Assembly: GCF_023073415.1 (NCBI RefSeq)
Contig: NZ_JADPJL010000060.1
Span: 62,001 to 126,000, forward strand
Direction of reading: 5' to 3'
Origin: Bradyrhizobium sp. 190
GTDB taxonomy: Bacteria > Pseudomonadota > Alphaproteobacteria > Rhizobiales > Xanthobacteraceae
DNA: 64,000 bases
The notes under the pieces were generated by a model. It was not told the DNA's origin. It ran no database searches and saw only the letters and a list, made by a program, of their open reading frames with translations. Of the stretch, positions 48,089 through 56,580 are shown piece after piece (position 1 is the first letter of the stretch; every line of letters starts with the position of its first letter). Both the position numbers and the translations under genes were made by a program.

Positions 48089-48523
48089 ATGCAGCATACC
48101 CATCACACATTCGGCCGTTCCGAGACTGGCCCGTCCCCCAAAAAATCGCTGATTTACGTCGTCGACGATGACCACGACGTCCTGAAGTCGCTGCGGTTTT
48201 TGCTGGAGACCGAGGGCTTCGAGGTCCGCACCTTCCGCAGCGGGTCCGCGTTGCTGGAATCTTCGATCCCGCAGGGCGCGGATTGCCTCGTCGTGGATTA
48301 CAAGATGGCAGGGATCGACGGTTTGGAACTTGCCCAGCGACTGCGCGGCCTCGACATCAGCACGCCGATCGTCATGATTACGGGTTATCCACACGGGAGC
48401 ATTTCGGCGAAGGCCAGCTCTGCCGGGGTGCTTCAGGTCCTCCTCAAGCCCAATCTCGAAGACAATTTGGTGGAATGTATTCGAAACGCCATCAATCCGG
48501 GCTCCGCGACGGGCCAGTCCTGA
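48089..48523 (+). CDS. Single-domain response regulator between fixJ and fixK2
   Basis: 144 residues from 'MQHTHHTFGRSE'. Only a receiver domain: 'VVDDDHDVLKSLRFLLETEGF' (in part), phospho-acceptor Asp in 'CLVVDYKMAGIDGLELAQRL' and 'IVMITGY'. There is no output domain. The same position between fixJ and fixK2 is known in Bradyrhizobium. It could compete for FixL phosphate or act as a phosphate sink, which is an inference. 43 bases separate it from fixJ. Confidence 0.85.
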   Translation: MQHTHHTFGRSETGPSPKKSLIYVVDDDHDVLKSLRFLLETEGFEVRTFRSGSALLESSIPQGADCLVVDYKMAGIDGLELAQRLRGLDISTPIVMITGYPHGSISAKASSAGVLQVLLKPNLEDNLVECIRNAINPGSATGQS

Positions 48524-48557
48524 ATAATCAGGCGAGACGCGGCACCCGTAAAACCCC

Positions 48558-48565
48558 GTAAGTAG
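48558..48565 (+). promoter_or_regulatory. FixJ-type binding site ahead of fixK2
   Basis: GTAAGTAG matches the FixJ consensus GTAMGTAG. It ends 82 bases before the fixK2 ATG, a distance suited to activation from about -65 of the start point. Confidence 0.65.
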
Positions 48566-48647
48566 ACCCCCTTAGGATATCGTCCGAAATATCGCCGAAC
48601 AGATCTCCTCGATAAACCAAGCCATCCCGCATCGAGGAGATGGCGAC

Positions 48648-49343
48648 ATGCATACCCAGACGATCACCGCGCCGGCAGCCCACGTTCTCAACGCCCCGCG
48701 CAGCCCGGTACCTCCGTCGGCCGACCAGTTCAGCGTCATCGCCAGTTGCTCGGGTGTGGTCGCGACCGAATTCTCCTACCGCAAGGACGAGGAAATCTAC
48801 GGCGAAGGCGAACTTGCCGAGTACGTCTATCAGGTAATCCGGGGTGCGGTTCGTACTTACAAGCTGCTGAACGACGGACGGCGCCAGATCGGCGCATTCC
48901 ATCTGGCCGGCGACGTCTTCGGCCTCGATCCCGGCACCTCCCATCGCCTGACGGCGGAAGCCATCTCCGATACCACCGTCCGCCTGGTGAAGCGCCGCAG
49001 CCTGGAAGCCGCCGCGGGATCCAACGTCAGGGTCGCCCACAATCTCTGGACCATGACCGCAAGCGATCTCAGGCACGCGGAAGATCATATGCTGTTGCTC
49101 GGCCGCAAGACCGCGATGGAGAAGGTTGCGACGTTCCTCCTGGAAATGGACCGCCGGCTCGCCAAGACCGGTATGATGGCGCTGCCGATGTGCCGCCGCG
49201 ATATCGGCGATTATCTCGGCCTGACGCTGGAAACCGTGTCGCGCGCGCTGTCGCAGCTCAACGATCAGGGCGTCCTGGTGTTTTCGAGTGCCCGTCAAAT
49301 CGTGCTGCGCAACCGCCAACGTCTGGCAGACATGGACGCCTGA
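48648..49343 (+). CDS. fixK2: Transcriptional activator FixK2 (Crp/Fnr family)
   Basis: 231 residues with AGGAGAT ribosome site. It has an effector-type barrel ('YRKDEEIYGEGELAEYVYQV'), a dimer helix, and the DNA-binding helix 'RRDIGDYLGLTLETVSRALSQL' (in part) that reads TTGA half-sites. It lacks the N-terminal cysteine cluster of FNR, as FixK2 should. The redox-sensitive cysteine of the DNA-binding domain is conserved as Cys182 in 'ALPMCRRD' (Cys183 in the studied protein). It should control the boxes at fixN, fixG, hemN, the cytochrome, CBS, DUF6455 and nap genes. Confidence 0.95.
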   Translation: MHTQTITAPAAHVLNAPRSPVPPSADQFSVIASCSGVVATEFSYRKDEEIYGEGELAEYVYQVIRGAVRTYKLLNDGRRQIGAFHLAGDVFGLDPGTSHRLTAEAISDTTVRLVKRRSLEAAAGSNVRVAHNLWTMTASDLRHAEDHMLLLGRKTAMEKVATFLLEMDRRLAKTGMMALPMCRRDIGDYLGLTLETVSRALSQLNDQGVLVFSSARQIVLRNRQRLADMDA

Positions 49344-49359
49344 GGCAGGCCGCCTGCCT
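49343..49359 (+). terminator. Weak hairpin after fixK2
   Basis: AGGCAGG-CCG-CCTGCCT overlaps the fixK2 stop region but has no T run. It may be a stabilising hairpin rather than a terminator. Confidence 0.3.
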
Positions 49360-49411
49360 ATGTCTCCATCTGTACGCGACAATGCGCAACGCACACGGCT
49401 AGGAGTCGAGA

Positions 49412-49592
49412 ATGAACAATTATCGCGTCTCGTTCTATAAGGATATCCTGAATTCGGACGGCCACAGCTTCAAGTGCCTGCAGCGCCAAGTCGATGTCCA
49501 ATCGAATGGTCCGTCGCAGGCGATGCGTGCTGGCTGAACGGCTGGTTGACAATGAACGCCTGAACGCCAACTGCATCGAGGTGAAAAGGTAA
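49412..49592 (+). pseudogene. Small rhizobial hypothetical protein, probably frameshifted
   Basis: An ATG with AGGAGTCGAG upstream opens 'MNNYRVSFYKDILNSDGHSF', 'KCLQRQVDVQS', stopping at 49537 after 41 codons. The adjacent frame continues in family style as 'AERLVDNERLNANCIEVKR' to a stop at 49592, giving a natural length near 60. Similar small proteins of unknown function occur in bradyrhizobia. It converges with the LysE fragment, whose reading frame runs into it. Confidence 0.5.
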
Positions 49593-49874
49593 ATCGTGCC
49601 GGCCCAGCGCAGGGTTTCGTAAGCGAACAGGATTGTTGAGGATCAGCGATCCCGCACCAAGCCCGACCGCGATGCCGAGCAGCGCCAGTCCCAGCGCGAC
49701 GCCAAGGACGGCGGAGAATCCGGCGAGGCAGCCCCGGCTCGCACCGAGCACGGCGAGATAGGCCATGTTCGGCCCCCGCGTCATTTCGATGATGAGCGAT
49801 GTCAGGACAAGGGCAATGACGGGCGATTGAAATGCCGCGGAATAGAAGGCGGCAAGTTCTAGGAAACGGTCCAT
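49593..49874 (-). pseudogene. LysE/RhtB-family exporter, N-terminal fragment
   Basis: From 49874 the minus strand reads 'MDRFLELAAFYSAAFQSPV', 'SLIIEMTRGPNMAYLAVLGAS' (family 'TPGPN' motif with R for P) and 'GVALGLALLGIAVGLGAG'. Then a frameshift leads to 'YETLRWAGTIYLF', after which homology stops at about 49593 where the convergent small gene begins. Roughly the last 60 percent of the exporter is missing. Confidence 0.72.
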
Positions 49875-50117
49875 GTCATGGCGCGCTCGTCAGGAGGCGC
49901 GGCTCCAGGTGTGTGTGCAGGGAGCGGACGATGGATCCGACGTGTTGCTCGAATTCATGATGGCCGCTTGCGCCCCTGGGCATTTCCCTGCCGCAAGCGC
50001 GAGGCCATGTGGTTCAACGTCTGGGCCGACCAGCCCGTGCTGATTCATCCGACGCACTGGCGCGTATGGCGTCAATAAGGAATTGAGAGGAGGCAAGCGT
50101 ACACACCTTCATGCCAT

Positions 50118-50131
50118 TTGATCTACCGCAA
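50118..50131 (+). promoter_or_regulatory. FixK-type box ahead of the second DUF6455 gene
   Basis: TTGA-TCTACC-GCAA, within the FixK2 consensus TTG(A/C)-N8-(G/T)CAA, 59 bases before the start codon. Confidence 0.7.
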
Positions 50132-50190
50132 CGACTCAGCGCGGCCATACGTTCATGCTCGGCCGGTTTCAGCACGTTAGGGAGCGCGCC

Positions 50191-50598
50191 ATGACAACCG
50201 AGATCAAGACATACCCGATCGTCGAAAACGTCATTAATCTGTTCGGCGACTGGCTCCAGCATCAGCGCGAGATGCGTGAACTTCGCGATATGAATAGCGG
50301 GGATTTCGCACGTATTGCGCGGGACCTTTGTGTGAGTCCTGCCGAGCTCGATGCCGTTGTCCGGCAGGGACCACATGCGAGCGATGAGTTGCCGAGGCTC
50401 CTGAAAGTCCTGGGCATCGACGAAGCGACCCTGTCGCGGACCCAGCCTGTCCTGCAACGTGACATGGTCCGCGTCTGCTCTGCATGCGAGCGGAAGGCCC
50501 TGTGCAACCACGACCTCGACGCCGGCACCCTCGCCCAACGGTATGACGAGTACTGCCCCAACACGGCGGCAATCGACGAACTGGGTCAGAAGGCGTGA
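50191..50598 (+). CDS. DUF6455 protein with a four-cysteine motif (copy 2)
   Basis: 135 residues from 'MTTEIKTYPIVENVI'. The longer frame from 50155 has no better support. The helical core 'MNSGDFARIARDLCVSPAEL' is shared with the gene at 38644. The C-terminus carries C96, C99, C105 and C122 ('VCSACERKALCNHDL', 'DEYCPNT'), a spacing that could bind zinc or an Fe-S cluster. Function unknown. A FixK-type box precedes it and a good terminator follows it, so it is its own transcription unit beside fixK2. Confidence 0.8.
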   Translation: MTTEIKTYPIVENVINLFGDWLQHQREMRELRDMNSGDFARIARDLCVSPAELDAVVRQGPHASDELPRLLKVLGIDEATLSRTQPVLQRDMVRVCSACERKALCNHDLDAGTLAQRYDEYCPNTAAIDELGQKA

Positions 50599-50611
50599 TG
50601 CATTCGTCAGC

Positions 50612-50636
50612 TTCGGCCCGTGAGCAACGGGCCGAA
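50612..50636 (+). terminator. Hairpin terminator after the DUF6455 gene
   Basis: TTCGGCCCGT-GAGCA-ACGGGCCGAA, a perfect ten-pair stem followed by TTT, 13 bases after the stop codon. Confidence 0.75.
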
Positions 50637-50737
50637 TTTGGCTAGATACCGAGGAAATTCGCTGCGACGGCCTCGATTCCGAGGCGCGGCAAAACGCCCC
50701 CGATTTCGCACTGCGGAAACGGCGAACTCGGGCCGGA

Positions 50738-50751
50738 TTGGTCTAGATCAA
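50738..50751 (+). promoter_or_regulatory. FixK-type box ahead of napE
   Basis: TTGG-TCTAGA-TCAA, one mismatch in the left half-site, about 141 bases before napE. FixK2 is known to control napEDABC in Bradyrhizobium. Confidence 0.55.
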
Positions 50752-50891
50752 AGCAGCGAGCGATACTTCTTCTAGCGTTGACGCGGGCAGCGGCACCGAT
50801 GCCGCCAATGATCCAGCCATCAAATCGCAAACGAGATTCAGCATGTCGGCCGCAAGCGACGACAGGAGGCGGAAGGCCGCGCCGCAGGCGC

Positions 50892-51026
50892 ATGGAAAAA
50901 TTCGCGTCTCTATTTCTGACTGCCGTGCTTTTGCCGGCCTTTGCGGTCGCGACCGTCGGCAGCTACGCCCTCGCCGTTTGGATCTACCAGATGATGGCCG
51001 GGCCCCCCGGCCCTCCCACGCGGTAG
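50892..51026 (+). CDS. napE: Periplasmic nitrate reductase accessory protein NapE
   Basis: 44 residues: one membrane span ('LFLTAVLLPAFAVATVGSYAL' in part) followed by 'AVWIYQMMAGPPGPP', the NapE pattern. The ATG at 50892 gives the normal length. Its precise role is unknown. First gene of a nap operon that is cut short after napD. Confidence 0.85.
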   Translation: MEKFASLFLTAVLLPAFAVATVGSYALAVWIYQMMAGPPGPPTR

Positions 51027-51050
51027 TTGCAGCTCTTCAGGGAGAAAAAC

Positions 51051-51374
51051 GTGCCAGACCTCATAGCGCGGATCGATCGTCGGGCCCTTGTTACGGGCCG
51101 TCTGCTCAATCCGGATCGCGTGGTGGCGCCGCCCGGCGGCGAGATCGCCAGCATTCTGGTGCAGGCCCGCCCGGAGCGCCTCGCAGACGTGGAAGCTGCA
51201 ATCCTGACCCTGGAGGGATGCGAAATCTACGGCCGCGATCCCAAGGGCAAGCTCGTCGTCGTGGTCGATTCGCCGGATGCCGGCGCGCTCGGCACCACGC
51301 TCAACCAGCTCGCGCTGTTGCCCGACGTCTATTCCGCTTCGCTTGTTTTCCACGCCATCGACGCGACCACCTGA
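51051..51374 (+). CDS. napD: NapD, chaperone for the NapA Tat leader
   Basis: 107 residues from a GTG ('MPDLIARIDRR') with GGGAG upstream. The ferredoxin-like fold sequence 'EIASILVQARPERLADVEAAILTLEGCEIYGRDPKGKLVVVVD' (in parts) fits NapD, which binds the NapA signal peptide and holds back export until the cofactor is in. Complete and intact, but its client NapA is lost downstream apart from the leader. Confidence 0.85.
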   Translation: MPDLIARIDRRALVTGRLLNPDRVVAPPGGEIASILVQARPERLADVEAAILTLEGCEIYGRDPKGKLVVVVDSPDAGALGTTLNQLALLPDVYSASLVFHAIDATT

Positions 51375-51390
51375 CTTCGGGAGAATTGCC

Positions 51391-51820
51391 ATGACCGAAC
51401 CCACGCTCGATCGCCGTCAGGTTCTCAAGCTCGAGGCGGCCACAATGGCGGCACTCGCCGGCGGAATGCCGTCGATCGCCGGCGCCGCCGTGGCCTACGT
51501 CCTCGATGACGTGCAGCTTGCCGTCGCGATCGCCAGGTCGAAGGACCCGTCTGCCTATATCATCAGCGACAAAACTTTTTCAAAGGCCGAACCCTATAGG
51601 ACCATGCTGCGTAAGGACGACGCAGCCTTCAAGGCAGTGGCAGATCGTACGACTGCGGAGCTTTACCGCAGCCCGGAGATCGAGGCGCTCTACAAAAAGT
51701 GGCTCGAATCGCCGGTCCCGCCGAACGGGCTCAACTTCAATACGCTCATGTCGGCGGTTCTGCGGCAAGGCATTTGCAAATCCGTCGGACAGCCCGGATC
51801 CCGCAAGCTACGAGCGCTGA
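51391..51820 (+). pseudogene. Chimera: NapA Tat leader fused to C-terminal part of an amino-acid-binding protein
   Basis: From the ATG at 51391 the first about 34 residues are the NapA twin-arginine leader ('MTEPTLDRRQVLKLEAATMA'). From about 51494 the same frame encodes the C-terminal lobe of a glutamate/aspartate-type ABC binding protein: 'AYVLDDVQLAVAIARSKDPS', 'FSKAEPYRTMLRKDDAAFKAVAD' (in part), 'PVPPNGLNF'. A frameshift near 51762 leads to its natural end 'FANPSDSPDPASYER'. The molybdopterin enzyme is gone. The fusion is in frame through the junction. A folded product is unlikely because the first lobe is missing. Confidence 0.82.
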
Positions 51821-51871
51821 TGATAGGCGGCCGCGACCGGTGCTTGCGTCCCTTCGGCTTTGCCCGTGGCT

Positions 51872-52644
51872 TCACACGGCCCAGCTCTGCGTCGGCGCCC
51901 GGCCACCGCCGTCAGCGATCAGCACCGCTCCGGTGATGAAAGAGGCTTCGTTGGATGCTAGAAACAGACAGCAGGATGCGATCTCCGATGGCTCGGCAAT
52001 CCTGCGCAATGCGATTCGCTCCCTTAACACCCTGAATTCGTCTTCTGGTGTACTGCCTTTTTTTTCGCGAGAAGCCGCATTTCATGCTCGCTCATCGGCG
52101 TCCGCACCCATCCCGGAGCAACGGCATTGGCGCGAATTCCGTCGCCACCGTGGGCAAAGGCGAGCGAGCGCGTGTAGGACACGACCGCCGCCTTGCTCGT
52201 CGCATAGCTCACGCTGTCCGGGCTCGAATTGAACGCCGCAACGGAGGCGATGTTCACGATCGCTCCGCCCCGCTGCCTGAGCAGCGGAAGGGTAGCGCGG
52301 CAGACTCTCATCGTTCCCGTCAGCTTGACGTCGAACATTGTCGTCCAGGTCTCGTCCATCACGGTTTCCGGTTCATCCGGAATGATCAAGCCGGCGGCGT
52401 TGAGCACGATATCAAGTCTTTCGCCGCACGTTCCGATGGCCGCGGCAATATCCGCTTCGTTCGTCACATCGCCATGTACGGCAGTTCCACCGGCCGCACT
52501 GGCGGCATCATCCAGCGCCGGACCGCCCAGGCCAAACAGAACAATGCGGGCACCTTCGCGTGCAAACAATTCGGCCGATGCGCGTCCGATTCCGGTCGCA
52601 GCACCCGTGATCAGGGCGATGCGCCCTGCAAGACGACTGCTCAT
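51872..52644 (-). pseudogene. Short-chain dehydrogenase/reductase 1, frameshift in an eight-A tract
   Basis: Starts 'MSSRLAGRIALITGAATGIGRA' with NAD(P) motif TGxxxGIG, 'NAAG', catalytic Ser in 'IASVAAF' region and Tyr-Lys in 'SYATSKAA'. The frame stops soon after 'RLLAKKKA', where eight A occur. The next frame continues the normal C-terminus 'RIAEPSEIASCCLFLASNEASFITGAVLIADGG' (in parts). One base more or less in the tract would restore about 257 residues. The start overlaps the stop of the next SDR gene (ATGA). Confidence 0.82.
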
Positions 52645-53442
52645 TCGATCCCCCATTGCTGCTCGACGGCAAATCCGGTTTCCGGCAGCGTCGAGCCGCC
52701 ATCGACGAGGATCGTCTGGCCTGTCACATATTTCGCCTGTTCCGACGCGAGATAGACCATGGCGTAGGCGATGTCGTCGGCCTCGCCCATCGATCCGACC
52801 GGAATAAACCGTCCGATCCGCGCCATGTTCTCCGGCGTGCTCAGGGTACCGCGGCCGGGCTTTGCGATGAAGCCGGCTTCGACGCCGTTCACGGTGATGC
52901 CATCTCGGGCGTGCTCAAATGCCGCGCCGCGAATGAACGCGTTCACGCCGGCCTTCGCGGCCGAGTAATGGGTGCCGCCTCCCATCGCGACCCGGGCCGA
53001 AACCGACGACGTCACCAGGATTCTCCCGAACCGGTTCGCCCGCATGTGCGGAATGGCGGCCTGCGCCAGCCAGAAGCATGCATTGAGATTGAGTGCCAGG
53101 GTCGCATCGAGCTTTTCCTCGTCAAGCTCTTCGAGCGACGACCACAGGCATCCTCCCGCGTTGTGGACCACGATGTCGAGGCGGCCGTGCCGGCTTGCGG
53201 CCTGACCCACCAGTGCATGCAGGCCTGCCCGATCCAGCCCGTCGAAGGGAACGTCATGCACACGGAGGTTGCACGCCTCGAGTTGCCTGACCAGTTCCGC
53301 AGCAACATCCCTCGTGCGGTTCGCGATCACCATCGTCGCTCCGGCCTCGGCGAAGCAGGTGACGATAGCGGCGCCAATGCCGCGTCCCGCCACCGGTCAC
53401 CAGCGCTACTCTTCCCGACAGGTCGAAAGGGGCTGACGTCAT
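52641..53442 (-). pseudogene. Short-chain dehydrogenase/reductase 2, frameshift at the nucleotide-binding loop
   Basis: 'MTSAPFDLSGRVALVTGGG' (from 53442) breaks within a GGG run, and the next frame gives 'GRGIGAAIVTCFAEAGATM', 'VHNAGG', 'VTSSVSARVAMGGGTHYSAAKAG' (in part) with the Ser-Tyr-Lys triad, and 'GQTILVDGGSTLP'. Removing one G restores a normal 267-residue enzyme. It lies between the aminotransferase and SDR 1 in one unit. Substrate unknown. Confidence 0.82.
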
Positions 53443-53469
53443 GAGCATCGAGCCATTGCAACTCCGCCT

Positions 53470-54829
53470 TCAGGCCAGACCGGCCTCGCGCAAGAGGACG
53501 ATGAAGCGTTCAAACACCCTTGTATGCTTCTCGATATCGTCAGGCGTCGTCGCCGGACACATCAACAACATGGTGTGGAACGGCGTCACCAGAATGCCTT
53601 CGTTCATGTAGAAGGCGTGAAGCAGCGTTTCGAGATCGCTGTTTCGATGAGCAATCACGTCGGCACCGTTTCGAGCTCCGGCACGAACATGATCTCGGCG
53701 CGGGCGCCGATCTGGGTGACATGCCAGAGCAGACGCTGGTTGGCGATGAGGCTGCGGACTGCCCGGCAAGCCGCGTCGCGTTGGCAATCATGCGCTGGTA
53801 GTTTTCCGCCGTCAGTACGCTCTCGAGCACCGCGCGCATGGTTGCGACCGTAAGCGCATTGCCGGCCAGCGTGCCGCCGATGCCGAGATGGGCGGACTGG
53901 CGTTGTCGCGGGTTGGCAAGGGGTATGAGTTTCCACATTCGTTCGGCGATCTCGGCGTTGAGGCCGAAAATGCCCGCGGGAATGCCGCCGGCAATCGCCT
54001 TGCCGGCGGCGAGAATGTCGGGCTCCAGGCCGTGAAGCTGCGTAAAACCGCCGGGCCCACAGGACAATGTATGGGTCTCGTCGATGATCAGGACGGTGCC
54101 GGTACGGCGTGTGATATCGCGCAGCGCTTCGTGGAAGCCGGGCGCGACCGGGATCATCCCGAAGTTCGTCATCAGGGGATCGGCCAATACGACGTCACCG
54201 TGCGACAGCGCCCTCTCCAGGCCCTCGACATCGTTGAATTCGACGATCCGGCTGACAGCGGCGTGGTCGACGCCGTTCGGATGGATCGAGTTGCGCATGC
54301 CGACGCGGCCGTCGCGGATCTCGATATGGGCCTCCTCGATGCCGCCGTGATAGCAGCCGGAGAACACCAGGACTTTCGGCCGCCCCGTGATCATTCGCGC
54401 GATGCGGATCGCGCCGCGGTTGGCGTCGGTCGCCGACGTCGTCAGCGTCCAGTACCGCGGGCCGAAGCGGCGGGAGAGTTCGGCGCCGACCCAGAGGCTG
54501 TCTTCGGTCGGCAACATCATTGTCGCGCCGCGGCTTAGCTGGCGCAGTGCGGCCCGGGTGACGGCCTCGGGGGCATGACCGCACATGCCGCCGGTGTCGC
54601 CGAGGCAAAAGTCCACATAGTCATGCCCGTCGATATCGCGGATATGCGCGCCATTGGCTTCCTCAACATAGCAGGGAAACCCGCCGGCCCAGCGCCGCAT
54701 CCAGTGCGAGGGGCCGCCATAAAGAAAATGCTGCTTGCCCTCCTCCCACGCCCTGGCCGAGCGCGGATGCAGCTTCAGGAAACGTTCCTGTTCGCGCGCG
54801 ATCAGCATGTCCAGCTTTGCGGCGTTCAT
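53470..54829 (-). pseudogene. Class III PLP aminotransferase (glutamate-1-semialdehyde aminomutase-like), two frameshifts
   Basis: From 'MNAAKLDMLIAREQERFL' at 54829, its ATG overlaps the stop of the ALDH gene. PLP-binding pattern 'TSATDANRGAIRIARMITGR', 'FSGCYHGGIEE', 'LIIDETHTLSCGPGGF' (Asp of the DE pair binds the pyridine ring) and Lys in 'ILAAGKAIAGGIPAGIFG'. Frames change near 53760 and 53660 before the normal end 'LETLLHAFYMNEGILVTPFHTMLL' (in part). The true substrate is unknown; neighbouring ALDH and SDR genes suggest an amino-alcohol or amino-acid pathway. Confidence 0.82.
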
Positions 54830-56314
54830 CACAGCGCAATCCAGGCGGTCTTGAGGTCGCAATATTCGTCGAGCGCGTGCAACGACTTGTCCCGTCCGAA
54901 TCCCGATTGCTTGAAGCCGCCGAGCGGCACGGTGATGTCGGCACCGCCATAGGTGTTGACGTGCACGACGCCCGCGTTGATGGCGCGCACCATGCGGTGC
55001 GCAGTCGACAGGCTGCCGGTCCACACCGCCGACGCCAGCCCATAGCTGGTGGAATTCGCAAGCCGCACGGCCTCGTCCTCGCTGTCAAACCGCGTGACCG
55101 CAAGCACCGGTCCAAACACCTCCTCGCGCGACCACGTCATTTCAGGCGAGACGTCGGCAAAGATCGCCGGCGACACGAAGGTCCCGCCGGTGTCGCGAAG
55201 AATCCGCTCATCGCCGGTCAGCCGCTTCGCACCCTCACGCTCGGCAAGCTCCACTGCACCGAGGCTGCGTTGCAACTGGGCTTCGCTCGCCACCGCGCCG
55301 ATGTCAGGACGCAAGCGCAGGGGATCGCCAACCCGGAGCGAAGTGGTCACGCTCAACAACTCGTCCATGAAGCGGTCGTGGATCGAGGATTGCACGATCA
55401 GCCGCGATCCGGCGACGCAGACCTGTCCCGAATTACGGAAGATGCCGTTGGCGGACACCTTGGCCGCCTGCTTGAGATCGGGCACATCGGCAAAGACTAT
55501 GTTGGGCGACTTGCCGCCGAGCTCGAGATAGACGCGCTTGAGGTTCGACCGCGCGGAGTATTCGAGCAACCGCCTGCCGACCGCGCCCGACCCGGTGAAG
55601 GCAATGGCATCGACGTCGCCGTGAAGCGCAAGCGCCTCGCCGGCCGTTGTCCCCCGGCCGGTGACAACATTCAGCACGCCATCCGGAAGACCGGCTTCGC
55701 TGGCAAGCTCGGCCAGCCGAAGCAGCGTCAGCGAAGCGAGCTCGGGCGGTTTGACCACGACCGAGTTGCCGGTCGCAAGCGCCGGCGCGATCTTCCAGGC
55801 GCCGATCATCAACGGGAAATTCCAGGGTACGATAACGCCGATCACGCCGAGCGGTTCGCGATGGATCAGGCCAAGAACATCCCGCCCGGTCGGCGCGATC
55901 TCGCCATAGACCTTGTCGACCGCCTCGGCGTAGAAGCGCATCGTTCCGGCCGCTGATATCGGTTCGGCCTTGTAGGCCATGTTGATCTCGGTGCCGTTGT
56001 CGCGGACCCCCAGCACGGCGAGTTCGAGCGCATGGCCTTCAGTCAATTCCGCCAGCCGCAGCAGGATCTTCTTGCGGTGAGAGGGTGCCGCCTTCGACCA
56101 CGCGCCCTGCTCGTAAAACCTGCCGGGCGCCGCGCACCGCCCGGTCGATATCGTCGGGGCCACCGTCGGCGATGCTGGTGAACGTCCGCCCGACGATCGG
56201 AGAAACGACGTCGAGCCGTCCGCCTCGCAGGCTGCGAACGTGCGTGCCCGCGATGAAGAGCTCCCTTGGCGTTATCGCAACGTCTCTCAGCCGATCGATC
56301 TGCTCCTGCTGCAT
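54829..56314 (-). pseudogene. Aldehyde dehydrogenase family protein, one frameshift
   Basis: Starts 'MQQEQIDRLRDVAITPRELF' at 56314. A one-base loss near 56118 shifts to 'FYEQGAWSKAAPSHRKKILLRLAEL' (in part). The rest is clean: 'VIVPWNFPLMIGAWKIAPAL', 'FTGSGAVGRRLLEYSA', catalytic Glu in 'YLELGGKSPNIVF', catalytic Cys in 'NSGQVCVAGSRL', and 'PLGGFKQSGFGRDKSLHAL'. It oxidises an aldehyde to an acid with NAD(P). First gene of the minus-strand unit, divergent from the Tm-1-like gene. Confidence 0.85.
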
Positions 56315-56580
56315 GCTTCACTTGCCTCGTGAAGACGGCTTGCGCACCCCCACGTCCTCTCGCCAAGAGACCTTTTTGCAACGGGAATAGGCGCTCGCGG
56401 CCCGTTCCGTCGCAATCAACCGATAGGTGGATGCTGCAACAACCGCCCCAAGGCCGGCAAACTTGAAAGCCACCAGTTTTCGACCTACCACTTTTGCTGT
56501 GCCGCAGCCTGAGCGGCCGTTCGGATGCGCGGCTCCCGGCCGGCGCGCAACCGAGGAAAATTTTGGAGCATCCATCGACC

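Noticed and set aside
51391..51493. Functional Tat-exported binding protein from the napA fusion
   Set aside because: Only the second lobe of the binding protein is present and a frameshift removes its end, so ligand binding is unlikely.
54817..55956. 379-codon plus-strand frame opposite the aldehyde dehydrogenase
   Set aside because: Antisense of conserved ALDH sequence in high-GC DNA; no domain or ribosome site.
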